Below, piece after piece: positions 47,908 through 59,619 of a stretch of DNA of 64,000 bases (the first letter of the stretch is position 1; every line of letters starts with the position of its first letter). Source of the DNA: Glycine soja (taxonomy: Eukaryota; Streptophyta; Magnoliopsida; Fabales; Fabaceae); contig NC_041007.1 of NCBI RefSeq assembly GCF_004193775.1, forward strand, positions 27,245,323 through 27,309,322, read 5' to 3'. The notes beneath the pieces are model-generated. The model searched no databases and was not told the origin of the DNA. It saw nothing but the letters and a program-made list of their open reading frames with translations. The translations under genes were made by a program, and so were the position numbers.

Positions 47908-50584
47908 TGTGACACCCTCTACCCCAACATATATATAAATAAACAAAATATATAAAAATATTGGTAACCAAATTCACATGGGTAAAAGGTTCACATTCAC
48001 TTCACTATTATCAATTAAAACTTATTAAAACATATTTGGCTCAAAATAAGACCATCAAAATTTACATAGATATTTTATTAAATCAGTGAAATAAAATAAA
48101 ATAGACTAACATCATGCAACTAATATAAAAAATTATGTCCCACTATCACATTCTATCAGAGCGTTGTATCTCGACGTCCTTCAGCATAATGTTCCTTAAA
48201 GCAATTCACCTAGTCATCTGCTCCCCCGAACACAAAGTTCAAGATCATCACAAGATTCAAACACAAATAACACACAGGGATTGAGTTATCACATTCCTAA
48301 CTAATAAAGAAACAAGACAGCTAGATATACATATCATATAAATCAAATAAAACTTACTTACACGTAATCCACGTAATTCCACCACTTTGTCATTCAAAGT
48401 TCACTTTTCATCCATCAATCACATTTTTCAATCATCAATCACATTACACAAGAATCACACGCTCTGATCAAGACATAATAACACATCAATTTCATAATAA
48501 ACAATTAGCAAGCGCATGAAACAGTTATGCTAAGACTCAAGCCTATATGCAATATGGTACCATGTCAGTGAAAAACTTCGTCGGGCGCCTAGGAGTACAT
48601 AACAAGACAAACCACACACTCGCAAGTCAAGTCACTCTTACTAGGTAATATCATAGGGAGACCAGTCAGGGTCACAATGTTTTGCGAGAATGCTCCAACC
48701 ATATGGGATCAACATAGCCTTAAAGGAGCACTCAAACCGTGTGACCCCCAAGGCCTACACTTCGAGGAGTCCGTTAGGGCCTCTCCCTCCTGATTCAGGT
48801 CCAACCCAGAAAATATTTTAGCACACAGACTCTATCTATGAATTGTACAAAACACACGACTCCTCAATTGTTCTCAAAATAATTTTAACTCATCGCCCTT
48901 TAAGGATCTTATCATTAACTCGTCGCCCTTAAAGGGACTTAACATTAACTCGTCACCCAAAAAGGGACTTAGCATCAACTCGTCGCCCTAAAAGGGACTT
49001 AGCATTAACTCGTCGCCCTTGAAGGGACTTATGATCGTGTGATTGTACAATTCATAGTTCACAACTCGATGCACACAACACCTCAATGCACATATATATC
49101 TCAATCATATACATACTCAATTTATCACATACACTTAATCCCAATCACAATGGTACAATCTCAATTTAACATGTTATCATACCTCATGAATCAAATACAC
49201 TTTACCTATGAACTATGCAATACACACATTTACTCAATTATTTTCAAAATCATTTTAACTCGTCGGGTTTCCACAGTGGATCCCATCACAATACTCGTCG
49301 CCCTTAAAGGGTCTTACAATTGTGTGATTACACAGTTCATAGTTCACAACTCAATACATACATCTCATCTCAATACACATGTATTTCATCATCCATCACA
49401 TGTTCAATTTATCACATACGCACAATTTGAATCTTCATTTCATAACCTAAACATAACAATTTATACAAAAGATTTTATCACAACCTGGGGTGTAAAACCT
49501 CTGAAATAGTTTCTCACAATTGTATCAAAATCAATTAATCAAAATCATGGGTTAAACACAAAGACATCAAGAGCACTCAAGTTTATCAATCAATCCTCAT
49601 CAGGACATCAATTGGTACATAGAACACAATAATATTGTATTTATAATCATAAACGAAAAATTATAATTCAATAAACATCCCAAAATAAATCCAAATTTAG
49701 TTCTCTAAGGATCCCTACACATGTTCATTCTAACCCCCAATTGCGATAAACTCATCCCTTACCTTTGAGTGGACTCACGTGTCTTCAGCCAGCGATAGTA
49801 ACATCTTTGGAGGTTTCCTGAGATTCCTTCAATTATTCCTCCGACTACTCCGATAGAATTTCCAAACGTCAGAGAGACGAAGAAGAGATTGAAACCTCCA
49901 CTTGTACTGTCTTCATGCGATTCCTTTTTCTCCCTCCACGAATAGTATCTCAAAAATACCAACGGTGAAAGTGTGAGCAATTAAATTTCGAATAAAATAT
50001 CCAAATTTCATGAAAATCCAACGGTTAACGAAACCGAGATCGTAGTTTGACCGAGACAGTTTTGGGTTTCTGCAGGAAATTAAAATGCTACAATGCGAAG
50101 GGTTTTCCTCTAAGCTGAGATACAATTTTAAAATTCTCAACGGTGAGAATGTTTGTAATTGGGTTGTAAACATGGTACTAAAATTTCACGACGATCCAAC
50201 GGTGAACGAGTCTGAGATCGTCGTTTTTCTAAGACAGGTTTGGTGGGCTGTGGGAAAAAGAAAGGGTTTTGAGAGGAGAAGGGGAAAAACGAAAATGAGA
50301 CCAAAAAGAGACACCTGACTTAACATAATTATTTATACCTAGGGTACTCAGCCTATTATTTGCTCTATATTTATTTATTTTATAAAAACAAACTCTATTT
50401 TATTTTCTATCAAATAAATAAATGAAATACCCTTTTTTATTTTCTCTCAAATTATTATTTTAATTAATGATTATGTCTCATTATTTATTTGTTTATTTAT
50501 AAAATCTCATCATTTTTCTAAAACTCCATTTATTTATAAATAACAATCCTTTTTAATCTAGATTATAAAAATTGGGATGTTACA
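47908..50584 (+). mobile_element. 2.7-kb nested LTR (gypsy-type solo LTR)
   Basis: It begins TGTGACACCCTCTACCCC and ends GGGATGTTACA, with a perfect 5-bp duplication TTTTG on each side (47903-47907, 50585-50589). TG...CA ends and these terminal words are typical of long-LTR chromovirus elements in legumes, which is the basis for the gypsy guess. No gag or pol is present. Open frames inside (for example 49039-49509) show no domain. Confidence 0.82.
48887..49036 (+). repeat. 30-bp tandem repeat, five units, inside the nested LTR
   Basis: Five units of consensus AACTCGTCGCCCTTAAAGGG plus ACTTAGCATT, with a related partial unit at about 49257-49320. Confidence 0.93.
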
Positions 50585-51600
50585 TTTTGCATTCCATTAT
50601 TCATTCAATCAATCATTATATACATGTATCTTTTTCAATTCATTCTTTATACAAGCAATTTTTCCACATTGATTTCTGAGTCTCTTTGAACTTCTTCTTC
50701 TTCTTCCTTGTGCCAAAAGCTTTCCAAAGTTTTCTGGTTTTCTAAACCTTGAAAACTTGTGCTATTCATTCTTTTCATCTTTTTTCCCTTTGCCAAAAAG
50801 AATTTGCCAAGGACTAACCGCCTAAATTCTTTTTGTGTCTCTCTTCTCCCTTTTCCAAAAGAACAAAGGACTAACCGCCTGAATTCTTTTGTGTCTCCCT
50901 TCTCCCTTGTCAAAGAATTCAATACGACACTGTCTGAGAATTCTTTTGATTCTTCCCTTTCCCATATACAAAAGATTTCAAGGGACTAACCGCCTGAGAA
51001 TTCTTTTGTATCCCCATTCACAAAGTTTCAAAGGTTTAACCGCCTGAGATCTTTGTCTTAACACATTGGAGGATACATCCTTTGTGATACAAGTAGAGGG
51101 TACATCCTTTGTGGTAAAAGTAGAGGGTACATCCTTTGTGGTACAAGTAAAGGGTGCATCTACTTGGGTTTGATTGAGAACAAGAGAGGGTACATTTCTT
51201 GTGGATCAGTTCTAGTGGAAGGTATATCCACTAGGTTGTTCAAAGAGAACAAGGGAGGGTACATCCCTTGTGGATCTTTGCTTGTAAAAGGATTTTTACA
51301 AGGTTGAAAAGAAATCTCAAGGACCGCAAGTTGCTTGGGGACTGGATGTAGGCACGAGTTGTTGCCGAACCAGTACAAAAACTCTTGTGTGTTTGTCTCC
51401 TTCTTCCCTACTCTTTTAATTTCCGCTGTGCATTTTAATTTCCGCTTTTACTTTTGGTTAAGTTTCTATTCTACCCTTTATTCACTTAACAACATAGTAA
51501 AAGTCTTAGAAGAGTAAATTTTTAATTAGTAAATATTTAGGAATAATTAATTCAACTCCCCCTTCTTAATTATTCTGAGGCCACTTGATCCAACAATATA

Positions 51601-52000
51601 AATTTTATTTAAATTTGCAAGTAAGGATGTAAATTATATTATACTTTTCCTATATCTTCAACTTAAAAAATTAAAGTTCAAACGCTGTGAAATACCAAGG
51701 AAGACAAGGACAACATCAGAAATACAATAATTTTCACATCCTCGAGAAATATTATTTCAAAGGTATTTATTTTTATTTGTTATTTTGAAAGTTGACCATA
51801 TATTATTTCTAATATTCATGTGTGAAATAAAATTTAATTTAATTGTTCATATTTTACTTTTTTTATTCATGTATATTATATTTTAAAATGTTTCTCACAT
51901 ACTTAGGTTTGTGTGATAGGCATAAAATTTTAAAATTTAAGTAAAATTATATAAAAAAAATGTTTTATAAAACTTTGTTTTATAAAATTTAATTTATATA
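51601..52000. other. Unassigned AT-rich spacer
   Basis: Nothing recognisable between the solo LTR and the MITE. Confidence 0.5.
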
Positions 52001-52004
52001 CTTA

Positions 52005-52340
52005 GGGCCTGTTTAGTTGGATGGGAAGGAATCAGAAGAGAGAAAAGGAAAAATTTTCTTGTTATCTTCAGTTTCTTGATTATTTTTTGCTCCACATTGA
52101 TATTTAAAATCAATATCTGAATAAATTGAATAATTTTTTTGAAATAAAATATAAGAATATGTTTATCATCAAGTTAAATATATTAAATTAAAAATATTTC
52201 AATTAAAATTAATGAGGATCGAAAAAAATCAACAAACTAAAGATAATAAAAATATTTGAAGACAAGAAAATAAGACAATTTAATCAAATTACATAATTTA
52301 TTAAAAAAATTCCTTCCATCCCTTCCAACCAAACAGACCC
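52005..52340. mobile_element. MITE with GGGCCTGTTTAGTTGG termini
   Basis: Left end GGGCCTGTTTAGTTGGATGG and right end CCTTCCAACCAAACAGACCC are imperfect inverted repeats about 30 bp long around an AT-rich 336-bp body. The flanks are TTA and TTG, close to a TTA duplication of Tourist/Harbinger elements, but a hAT origin is not excluded. Confidence 0.8.
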
Positions 52341-52949
52341 TTGGTTAATGTTTTTTTTTTTTTAATTTATAGGAGTGCACCAAAAAGTAACTAAAAATAT
52401 TGAAATTTTATGGTTTTTTATATTTATATTTAATACTATATACATTCTATATTTTTTACATTATATATTTTAATAATTATATAAGCCTCTCAAAATTTAT
52501 TAACAATTAATATTTAACTGATAATTATATAGAATTTAAAATTTAAAATTACTCATTACCGGTTGTAAAAAAAATTACTGCATTTTAAATTTTCATTAGA
52601 ACACATTTTTTTATTATCTATTTTTCATATTAAAATACTTAATTAAGATTTGATTTTATGATTATTAATATATGGTATACTTTTGAATTTTAAATTTAAA
52701 TTTATGTCATCGTTGTGTCTCATTATGAGACAATTTGATCTTTGATTATTTATATTAATTATTTAATTCAGATTTCATTTCATTATTAATGCACGACACA
52801 ATTTTAAATTTCAATTTCTTAACTCAATACACATTAAAATCATTTATTATCTTACATATCATACTACCATATAATTGGAAATGTTTTTTAATTACATACA
52901 AGCTTCATCTACTATATCCCTTTTTTTACATAAATATCTAGCAAATAAA

Positions 52950-53162
52950 ATGGAATATGAATTTATCAAAGACCTCAACACAGATCATGATGATTGGTTT
53001 CTAAAAGTGTGTATTGTTCGATTGTGGAATATTTATAACAAGAAAGATGAGCAACACCCAATGTTATTGGAAATGATGTTGCTAGATGAAAATGTAACTA
53101 ATAACGAATGTCGAATTGCTCAAAAACAAATAAAATTAGGAAATTTTGTAGCACATGATTAA
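52950..53162 (+). pseudogene. RPA70-like (DUF223) N-terminal OB-fold fragment
   Basis: From ATG at 52950 the frame reads FIKDLNTDHDDWFLKVCIVR, then LWNIYNKKDEQHPML and MMLLDE, resembling the first OB-fold of the many plant replication protein A 70-kDa-like proteins, several of which are linked to Helitrons. It stops at 53160-53162 after 71 codons from this ATG. No further OB-folds follow. Probably a fragment. Confidence 0.55.
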
Positions 53163-53539
53163 CCTCAGTCGAACTCAAAAATATGATTCAATATGGTTCC
53201 TACGTTCATTCACTTATAAACACAAAGGGGGAATTTTATCGAATAGTTTGTGAGCGATTACAAAGGAATGCGAAAACACAAAAACAAAATTCAAGAAACA
53301 AAACAAAATACAATTCAAGATTAAAAGCATCAATCCAATTCACCAAACCAATACAAATAGAATTATCACAGTTACTAAGAAGGTTGTTAAGTGTGAAAGT
53401 TTACTCAAATGCATTAGAGAAAATTCGATCGCATCAATCTCTAAATTGTTTGAAATCGAATTTAGGATTGAAGAAGACAAAGATGAAACATTCACAAAGA
53501 GTAAAAAAATCAAACCATAACTCAAATTCAGCCTTGCTT

Positions 53540-53880
53540 AGAGTGAATCCTTGGATTGATTAATTGTTTAGTCCTCCATGATCATCACCAATGAAAAGAT
53601 ACAAAATTTTATGCAAAAAATTGGTGGAACAGAAGTTAAAAGATGAAGAAGAATGAAGAACAATTGAGAGAGAAAAGAGAAAGTTTGCACAACAAGGATC
53701 TAATTTTTTTGTACAAAAATGAAGTCAAGTGAAATGAAGTCACTAACTAACTAACGTTAATATATAGAGTGTTAGTAACTAACTAACTACCTACCTACCT
53801 AACTAACTACCTCATTAAACTAATTACACAAAACAAAAGCCCAAACTTACAACCTAATTCTTCAAGTGCAGATGTTCTGA
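53540..53880 (-). repeat. Probable LTR remnant with (TAAC)n tract
   Basis: On the minus strand CTCTATATATTAACG (near 53755) looks like a TATA region, followed by a leader-like stretch rich in CTTTCTCTTTTCTCTCTC. A short AACT/ACCT microsatellite lies at 53740-53815. No ends were resolved. Confidence 0.3.
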
Positions 53881-54629
53881 CTTTCAAGCTCAATTTGATC
53901 CTCGAAATGATAGAATTGACCAAAGTTATTTGTAAAAAAATTGAATATCTTTTTCTCAGATTTCCAGGAACTACTCACATGTTCCATTTGGAGTTTTGTA
54001 GTATCCTCTAGGCTGATAGGTCAAGTAAGCACAAAATCTGAAATTTAGCTACAATTCTCGATTAAGCTCAATCATTTGCCTTAGCCCAAAACTGAGTTAA
54101 GATGAGAAAATAAGGATCAAAGAGATATAAATTGAGCTAAGAATAATAGAAAAATATTAAACTACAAATGTTCAATCAGTAACCATTTTCTTTTACATTT
54201 TACATATCATTCAATTTTTTCATATTAGTAATTTCTAAATTCTAGTATATTTTCTGTTCTATAAATATAAATATAAATAAATATTTCACATCAACAAAGT
54301 TCATGATCTAAAATTAATTTTTAAACTAATCTAAAAAAATATGTTTGTTAAACAAAGTTGAAATTGATTTATTTTTCACATTAGTCTCTAAAAAATATAT
54401 TTCACATCAACTTTAATTATTACAAATATAATTTTATTTACTATCTCCAATATTGCATATCACAAAATGCAAAAAGAATTTTTACATTAAATTACTTTAA
54501 ACAAATTTTATGTTGATTAAATTTATTTAATATTTTTAATTTTAATCCGATTTGTACTTTTAAATATATTGCAACAAGAAACTTCACTACATGTAACGAT
54601 ACAGGAGAATATTTAACATGTGTTCTATA
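53881..54629. other. Unassigned AT-rich spacer
   Basis: No gene or repeat boundary was recognised before the CACTA terminus at 54630. Confidence 0.5.
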
Positions 54630-54913
54630 CACTACTAAAAAACTTATTTTTTACAATGCACATTCTAAGGCAGTTATACAAAAACCGTCTTATAATGTGA
54701 GGCAGTGACATTTTTGTAATTAAAATCACTATTTTTTATTTTTACGACGCACATTCTAAGGCGATTATCAAAAACCGTCTTAGAATGTGACATTGTGACA
54801 TTTCTGCAATTATTGAAAAGTTAAACAACAACGGGTTTCTTAAAAAACCGCCTTCGTATTTGTTCCTTTGCTAACCCTAGCTTCTCATTCATTTCATTTT
54901 CAACTGTGGTCTC

Positions 54914-56331
54914 TGTTAGTCGATGAATATGACTAACTTTTGTGTATAAAACTTGTGTAAATTGTTTCAAACTCTTCCAATTTATGGTTATTTTGTAGTG
55001 TTATAAGTATTTTCTGTTAAGTATAGGTAATAAATACTTAGTACTTCCATTTTGTGTGTTTAATAATAATTTTCTCTCAATTTCAGGTTAATTAGGCAAG
55101 CTTTGAAAAGTGTTGTTTTTCACCTTCTCGCTAAGTCAATCTGTTGGCTTAGCGAGCGTCCGCTAAGCGCAATATTCATGGGCTAAGCACGAGGAAGATT
55201 CTAGAAGAAGATGAGCTGTACAGGTTCGTTAAGTGCACCGCTTCATCTCACTAAGCGCACCACTTTAGTTCATCCGCTAAGCGAGAAAGGCACGTGCTAA
55301 GCCAAAATTCACTAATGTGCGCTAAGCGGTCCATAATTGCGCTAAGTGCACGAGCACGAATAAGGCCACCTATTTAAGCCTGAAATCAGATTTTAGAGGG
55401 GGAGTTTGCACTGAGATCCAGAGCTTTGCATTTCTAGAGTTTCTAGAGAGAGAAAGGTCCAAGTTCTAGAGAGTTTTGAAAGATTTTGCTATGTGAAGAT
55501 CTGCAGAGACCAGAGCTTGAAACAAGAGTCAGTTTGAGAGCTTGAGATGAGTTTGTGAGTGATTGTGAGATTCTAGAGGTGAAGGAGACATCCTCACCAC
55601 TTGTATCTTTGCAATCTTTCATCTTGTTCTTCTCTTTGTTGTAAAGAAGGCTTCCTGGTATGGAAAGCTAAATCCTCTGTTGGATCTTCCCTATAAGTAC
55701 TTGATGTAAATATATTTCTATCTATTTAATGATGTTTTGTGTGTTCTCTGTGCTATCTTCTTTTCATTCTAGTATGCCTTTACCTTGATCACGTAGATGC
55801 ATGCTTTGTTAGGGTCATTCAATAGTGGAAACTAGTCTGACTCTAAAGTCCTTGAGAGTACAGGGCTAAGCTGTCGTACTATCACGAGGAATCGAGGTGC
55901 GACAAGTTAGTTGTGTATGTGTGTCTTAATGCGGTCCTGGTTCAGTTTAGTCCTACAAGAGGAATCTGCGGACGATGCTTGATCAGGATTAGGCTAAACT
56001 ATCATGAGGAATCAGGGTTTAGTATCTCAGGAGACACCATAAGAACACATGAGTATTGTTAGATAGAGAATATCTTTTCAGCATCAGACACCTATTAGGA
56101 AGGCCAACGTGTTTCTACTTGTTTTTTACACATCATTTCTCTCGCGTGATTTTCTTTCTTTTTTCACAGATAGTTTATACACCTGTTCATATTCACACTT
56201 ATCTTTAAACACCAGACATTTATTTGCTGAAATAGCTTACCAAATAACACAAGTTCCCTGAGAGTTCGATACTCAGTTCTTATCGTTTTATACTACTTGT
56301 GCAATCTGGTGCACTTGTTGGAAGCCGAACA
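54914..56331 (+). mobile_element. Solo LTR, 1418 bp, rich in CTAAGCG words
   Basis: Starts TGTTAGTCGATG and ends GGAAGCCGAACA, flanked by a perfect GTCTC duplication (54909-54913, 56332-56336). It holds a dense cluster of CTAAGCG/GCTTAGCG-like words at 55130-55350. There is no coding sequence. The family is probably gypsy, from resemblance to soybean LTRs with such words. Confidence 0.9.
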
Positions 56332-56349
56332 GTCTCAATCTTAGGCAAG

Positions 56350-56569
56350 AGGCTCCCGCGCCGCACCCCCCTCCCCTCCAAACCCATTTCCCCCGGTGCG
56401 CGACTCACTTTATTTTTATTCATTCTTCCTTCCTTCCAGATCTGATCCCCGATGGCGGTGGCTCTGGGACCTACAGTCCTTGGCAGGGAACAAGATCTGC
56501 GTGGACCGGTCCCAAAAGAACCCTTAGTGGGCCTCCGTCTCAGAGCTAGAGCACCATGGCCTCAGAGCT
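56350..56569 (+). pseudogene. ArfGAP (AGD6/7-type) 5'UTR and N-terminus, captured and broken
   Basis: A C-rich 5'UTR-like stretch (56355-56450) leads to ATG at 56452. In the frame shifted by a short deletion the protein reads DLQSLAGNKICVDRSQKNP, a stop (TAG, 56525-56527), then WASVS. This is the start of the ArfGAP zinc finger, which activates GTP hydrolysis by Arf in Golgi traffic. The finger's second cysteine (ICVDC in the family) is Arg here, and the remaining CxxC is absent. The 3' part of the same gene lies beyond the Copia insertion at 62627-62985. The source is recognised from memory. Confidence 0.82.
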
Positions 56570-56574
56570 AGAGC

Positions 56575-56997
56575 TGTTAGGATATGGGACGTGGTTATGC
56601 CTTTTTTCTATGGAAGGATATGGTAGAAATGTATGATAGAAATGATGGGAGTAGGAAGAGGATGAGTGTTTAGAAAATTGACATCTTAACTTGAATTGTG
56701 CTTATTAGCTTCTTGACATACATTACATGGCTTGCTACAACTTATGCCTTTATATAGGTTACATAGGTAATTTCTACACACTTCTATACTACTTAGTCCT
56801 AAAGTCTTCTAGACTCATCTATCATCTACCATCCATCTCTATAATTTTCTTGGTGCTTCTATGACTTTAGATAATAAGATATTTTTCTACATCCATCAAG
56901 AAGTTTCTACATACTACAACATCTCCATAGGTGTCGAACTCTCTAGATAATGGACCACTAATTATACATCTACACTTTTCTAGATTAATCTTCAACA
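56575..56997 (-). repeat. Copia 3' LTR (left on the plus strand)
   Basis: TGTTAGGATATGGG ... CTTCAACA. Next to it, on the minus strand, the polypurine tract ends and the LTR begins with TGTTGAAG. Confidence 0.96.
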
Positions 56998-58430
56998 CTC
57001 CCCCTTAATCTAGAAAAGTCTTGAACTCCAAGCATGTCTCTGAATTTGATGAACTTCTCTGTTGCAATTGGCTTGGTGAAGATGTCTGCTAATTGTTCTT
57101 TAGTCTTGTAGAACTCCATTTTGATTTCTCCATGTTCCACGAGCTCTCTGATGAAGTGGTATCTAATCTCAATGTGCTTTGTACGGCTGTGGAATACTGG
57201 ATTCTTAGTCATTGCAATAGCTGACATATTATCACAATGAATAACTGTTGGAGTCTTGTTGTACATCTTGCAGAATTTTTCTGAGCCATGTCGCTTCACA
57301 CGCAATGCTTGTTGCAACCATGTATTCTACTTCTGCTGATGATAGAGCAACTGTCGTTTGCTTCTTTGACGCCCATGGTATTGCTTTGTTGCCTAGAAGA
57401 AACACATATCCACTTGTGCTTTTTCTATCATCTGTGCTTCCTGCCCAGTAGCTATCTATATAACCTATCAAGTTAAAGTCTCTATCTGCCTCGTACAAAA
57501 TGCCAAAATCCTTTGTGCCTTTGACATATCTTAGGATTCTCTTGGCTGCTGCAAAGTGTGCTTTGCTTGGGTTACTCATGAATCTAGACACGATGCTAAC
57601 TGCATGTACGATGTCTGGCCTTGAGTTGGATAAGTAGATTAGCGAATCGACTAGGCTTCTATAAAATGTTGCATCAACTTTGTTTTGCCCATCATCTTTT
57701 GAAAGCTTCTCGTTCATCGCCATAGGTGTGGCAAGTGGTTTGTAATCTTGCATGTTGAACTTCTTTAGTAAGTCATCCACATATTTTTCTTGCGAGATAA
57801 ATATTTGTCCAGGTATTTGCTTGACTTGCATGCCAAGAAAATATCTCATGAGTCCAAGATCGGTCATTTCATACTCTTGCATCATAGCCTTTTTGAATTC
57901 TTCCATCATCTGTGAGTTGTTGCTGGTGTAGATTAAATCATCTACGTATAGGCACAAAATCAAGAAATGATTACCTTGCATCTTCACATATAGTGACGGC
58001 TCACTTGGACTTTTGAGGAATCTATGCTCGACGAGGTATTTGTCTATTTTGTTGTTCCATGCTCGGGGAGCTTGTTTGAGACCATAAAGCGCCTTTTTCA
58101 AGCGATATACTTTGTCTTCTTCTCCTTGAACTTTGTATCCTTGTGGTTGCTCCATGTAGACTTCTTCTTCAATCTCTCCATTCAAGAAAGCTGATTTTAC
58201 ATCTAGCTGGTAGACTTGTAGCTTCAACTGTGCAGCTAAGGCTAGTACAGTTCTGATTGTTTCCATGTGCACAACGGGGGCAAATGTCTCATTGAAATCA
58301 ACTCCTAGCAGTTATGAATAACCTTTAACGACAAGTCATGCTTTGTGTTTCTGGATTGTTCCATCCTCATTATATTTAATTTTGTAAACCCATTTCAGGC
58401 CAATGATCTCCTTGTCTTCTGGTTTTTGCA
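56985..58430 (-). pseudogene. Copia reverse transcriptase and RNase H
   Basis: After the solo LTR the pol frame continues with QKPEDKEIIGLKWVYK. Two stops follow, at about 58341 (after HKA) and 58315 (after KGYS), each one C-to-T change from Arg or Gln codons of the family. An open frame 57232-58272 then contains LDVKSAFLNGEIEEEVYMEQ, LYGLKQAPRAW and the active-site LCLYVDDLIYTS, then RPDIVHAV and SAEVEYM. A frameshift near 57265 precedes the RNase H end HCDNMSAIAMTKNP and SRTKHIEIRYHFIREL, which ends at 56985. It is non-functional. Confidence 0.94.
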
Positions 58431-58434
58431 TGAG

Positions 58435-59607
58435 TGATGTGCCATCATTTTCTTCTATTTTCTAAACCCTTTTTGCACCATTTTAATTACTGATTGGTCT
58501 TAATTGTCAATTAATCAGGCAGTTTTATTATTTGGGCTCATTTAGCTAATTTGATGTTTTTAATCTAATTTCAGGAATTAATGAAACATTGGGTTTAATC
58601 CGGATTTTGGTTATGGACTTGAAGACGGCAAATAAAGCAGCGCTTACCTTAGTTAATTTCTAATTAGGAAATTTCACAATTTTATTTTATGTTGTTCAGT
58701 GTTTATTTCGTTTTGGGCCAGAGTATTGTAATAGGGCCCAGTGACTTTGAGTGACTCTTTTTAAATAGCAGCCTTGGGATTCGTGCAAGACCATTCTGTT
58801 ATGCTATTTTATTATTCAGAGCTTTTGTTTTAGGTTTCTACGTTTTTCGGTTCTAAGGCCACTGTTTTCGTTCTTAATGCAATTTTCCGTTTTCTGCTTC
58901 TAATTACAATTTCGTTCTTGCTTCTTCTTCTACTTTCATTTACGTTTCTGTTTCATTTACATTTCTGTTCATTTACGTTTCTGTTCATTTACATTTCTGT
59001 TCATTTACGTTTCTGCTTCATGTTTCATTTGCGTTTTCTGTTTGAATCTATGGAAGGCTAGTTTTTCTGGTGTTGTTTCCTTTTGAGGACGAAGCCCAAC
59101 TCTCTTTGAGGTTTCGTTTGTAATGTGGTTTCCTGACAGTTTTCCCTTCACTAGTTATCCCAAATTCGTGAACATTAATCAGTGCACGCTTCGTGTTTGA
59201 TTAATTGCCTCTGAGCCTAACTTGCGTTCATGCTTAATGGACGAAGGGCTAACTGGTGTATGTGGTGCCTAATCACGTATTGACAACCCTAAGTTGATTT
59301 TCGCTTAGTAAATTGAAATAGGGTTGGATTAAGTGGTTGACTGTTAGGGACGAATTCTCTATAACCCAGGATAAGAGAATGGCTTCTGAATCAGAGGAAA
59401 CAACCCGTTTTTAATATTAGTAGTTTCATATTCCAGTTTACTTGTTCTTCTCTTTAATCACAAAACAAACAACCCCCCCATCGTTACTGTTACTGCGCAA
59501 GTATATTATGAACATTTGGTTTGTCATTGCTCGTTGGAAAACGACCTAGGATCACTTCCTAGTTACTGCATTTTCATGTTTATTTGATTCGGGTACGGCC
59601 TTGATCA
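58435..59607 (+). mobile_element. Solo LTR nested in the Copia pol
   Basis: 1173 bp from TGATGTGCCATC to CTTGATCA, flanked by a perfect ATGAG duplication (58430-58434, 59608-59612). A TTTTTAAATAGCAGCC block near 58760 may be its TATA region, suggesting plus orientation. Removing it with one ATGAG copy rejoins the Copia frame across TWELMQKPEDKEIIG. The family is probably gypsy. Confidence 0.92.
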
Positions 59608-59619
59608 ATGAGCTCCCAT

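Larger units (their letters stand above)
47199..51595 (+). mobile_element. SIRE-like Copia solo LTR, split by a gypsy-type LTR
   Basis: The LTR begins TGTAGAAGCAAGCTTC and ends GGCCACTTGATCCAACA. With the nested insertion (47908-50584 plus one TTTTG copy) removed it is about 1.7 kb. Flanks GTATA and ATATA agree at four of five positions, a decayed target duplication. A TATA box CTATAAAAG lies at 47884-47892, only 15 bp before the nested insertion. It contains GTAATCGATTAC palindromes (47511-47756), and its end resembles that of the Copia-type element at 13876-17704. No partner LTR or internal region is present, so I call it a solo LTR. Confidence 0.75.

Noticed and set aside
48887..49036. Tandem repeat as a CRISPR-like array
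   Set aside because: Units are contiguous without spacers, in a plant LTR.
49039..49509. 156-codon open frame
   Set aside because: It lies inside the nested LTR, includes tandem-repeat-derived sequence and matches no protein.
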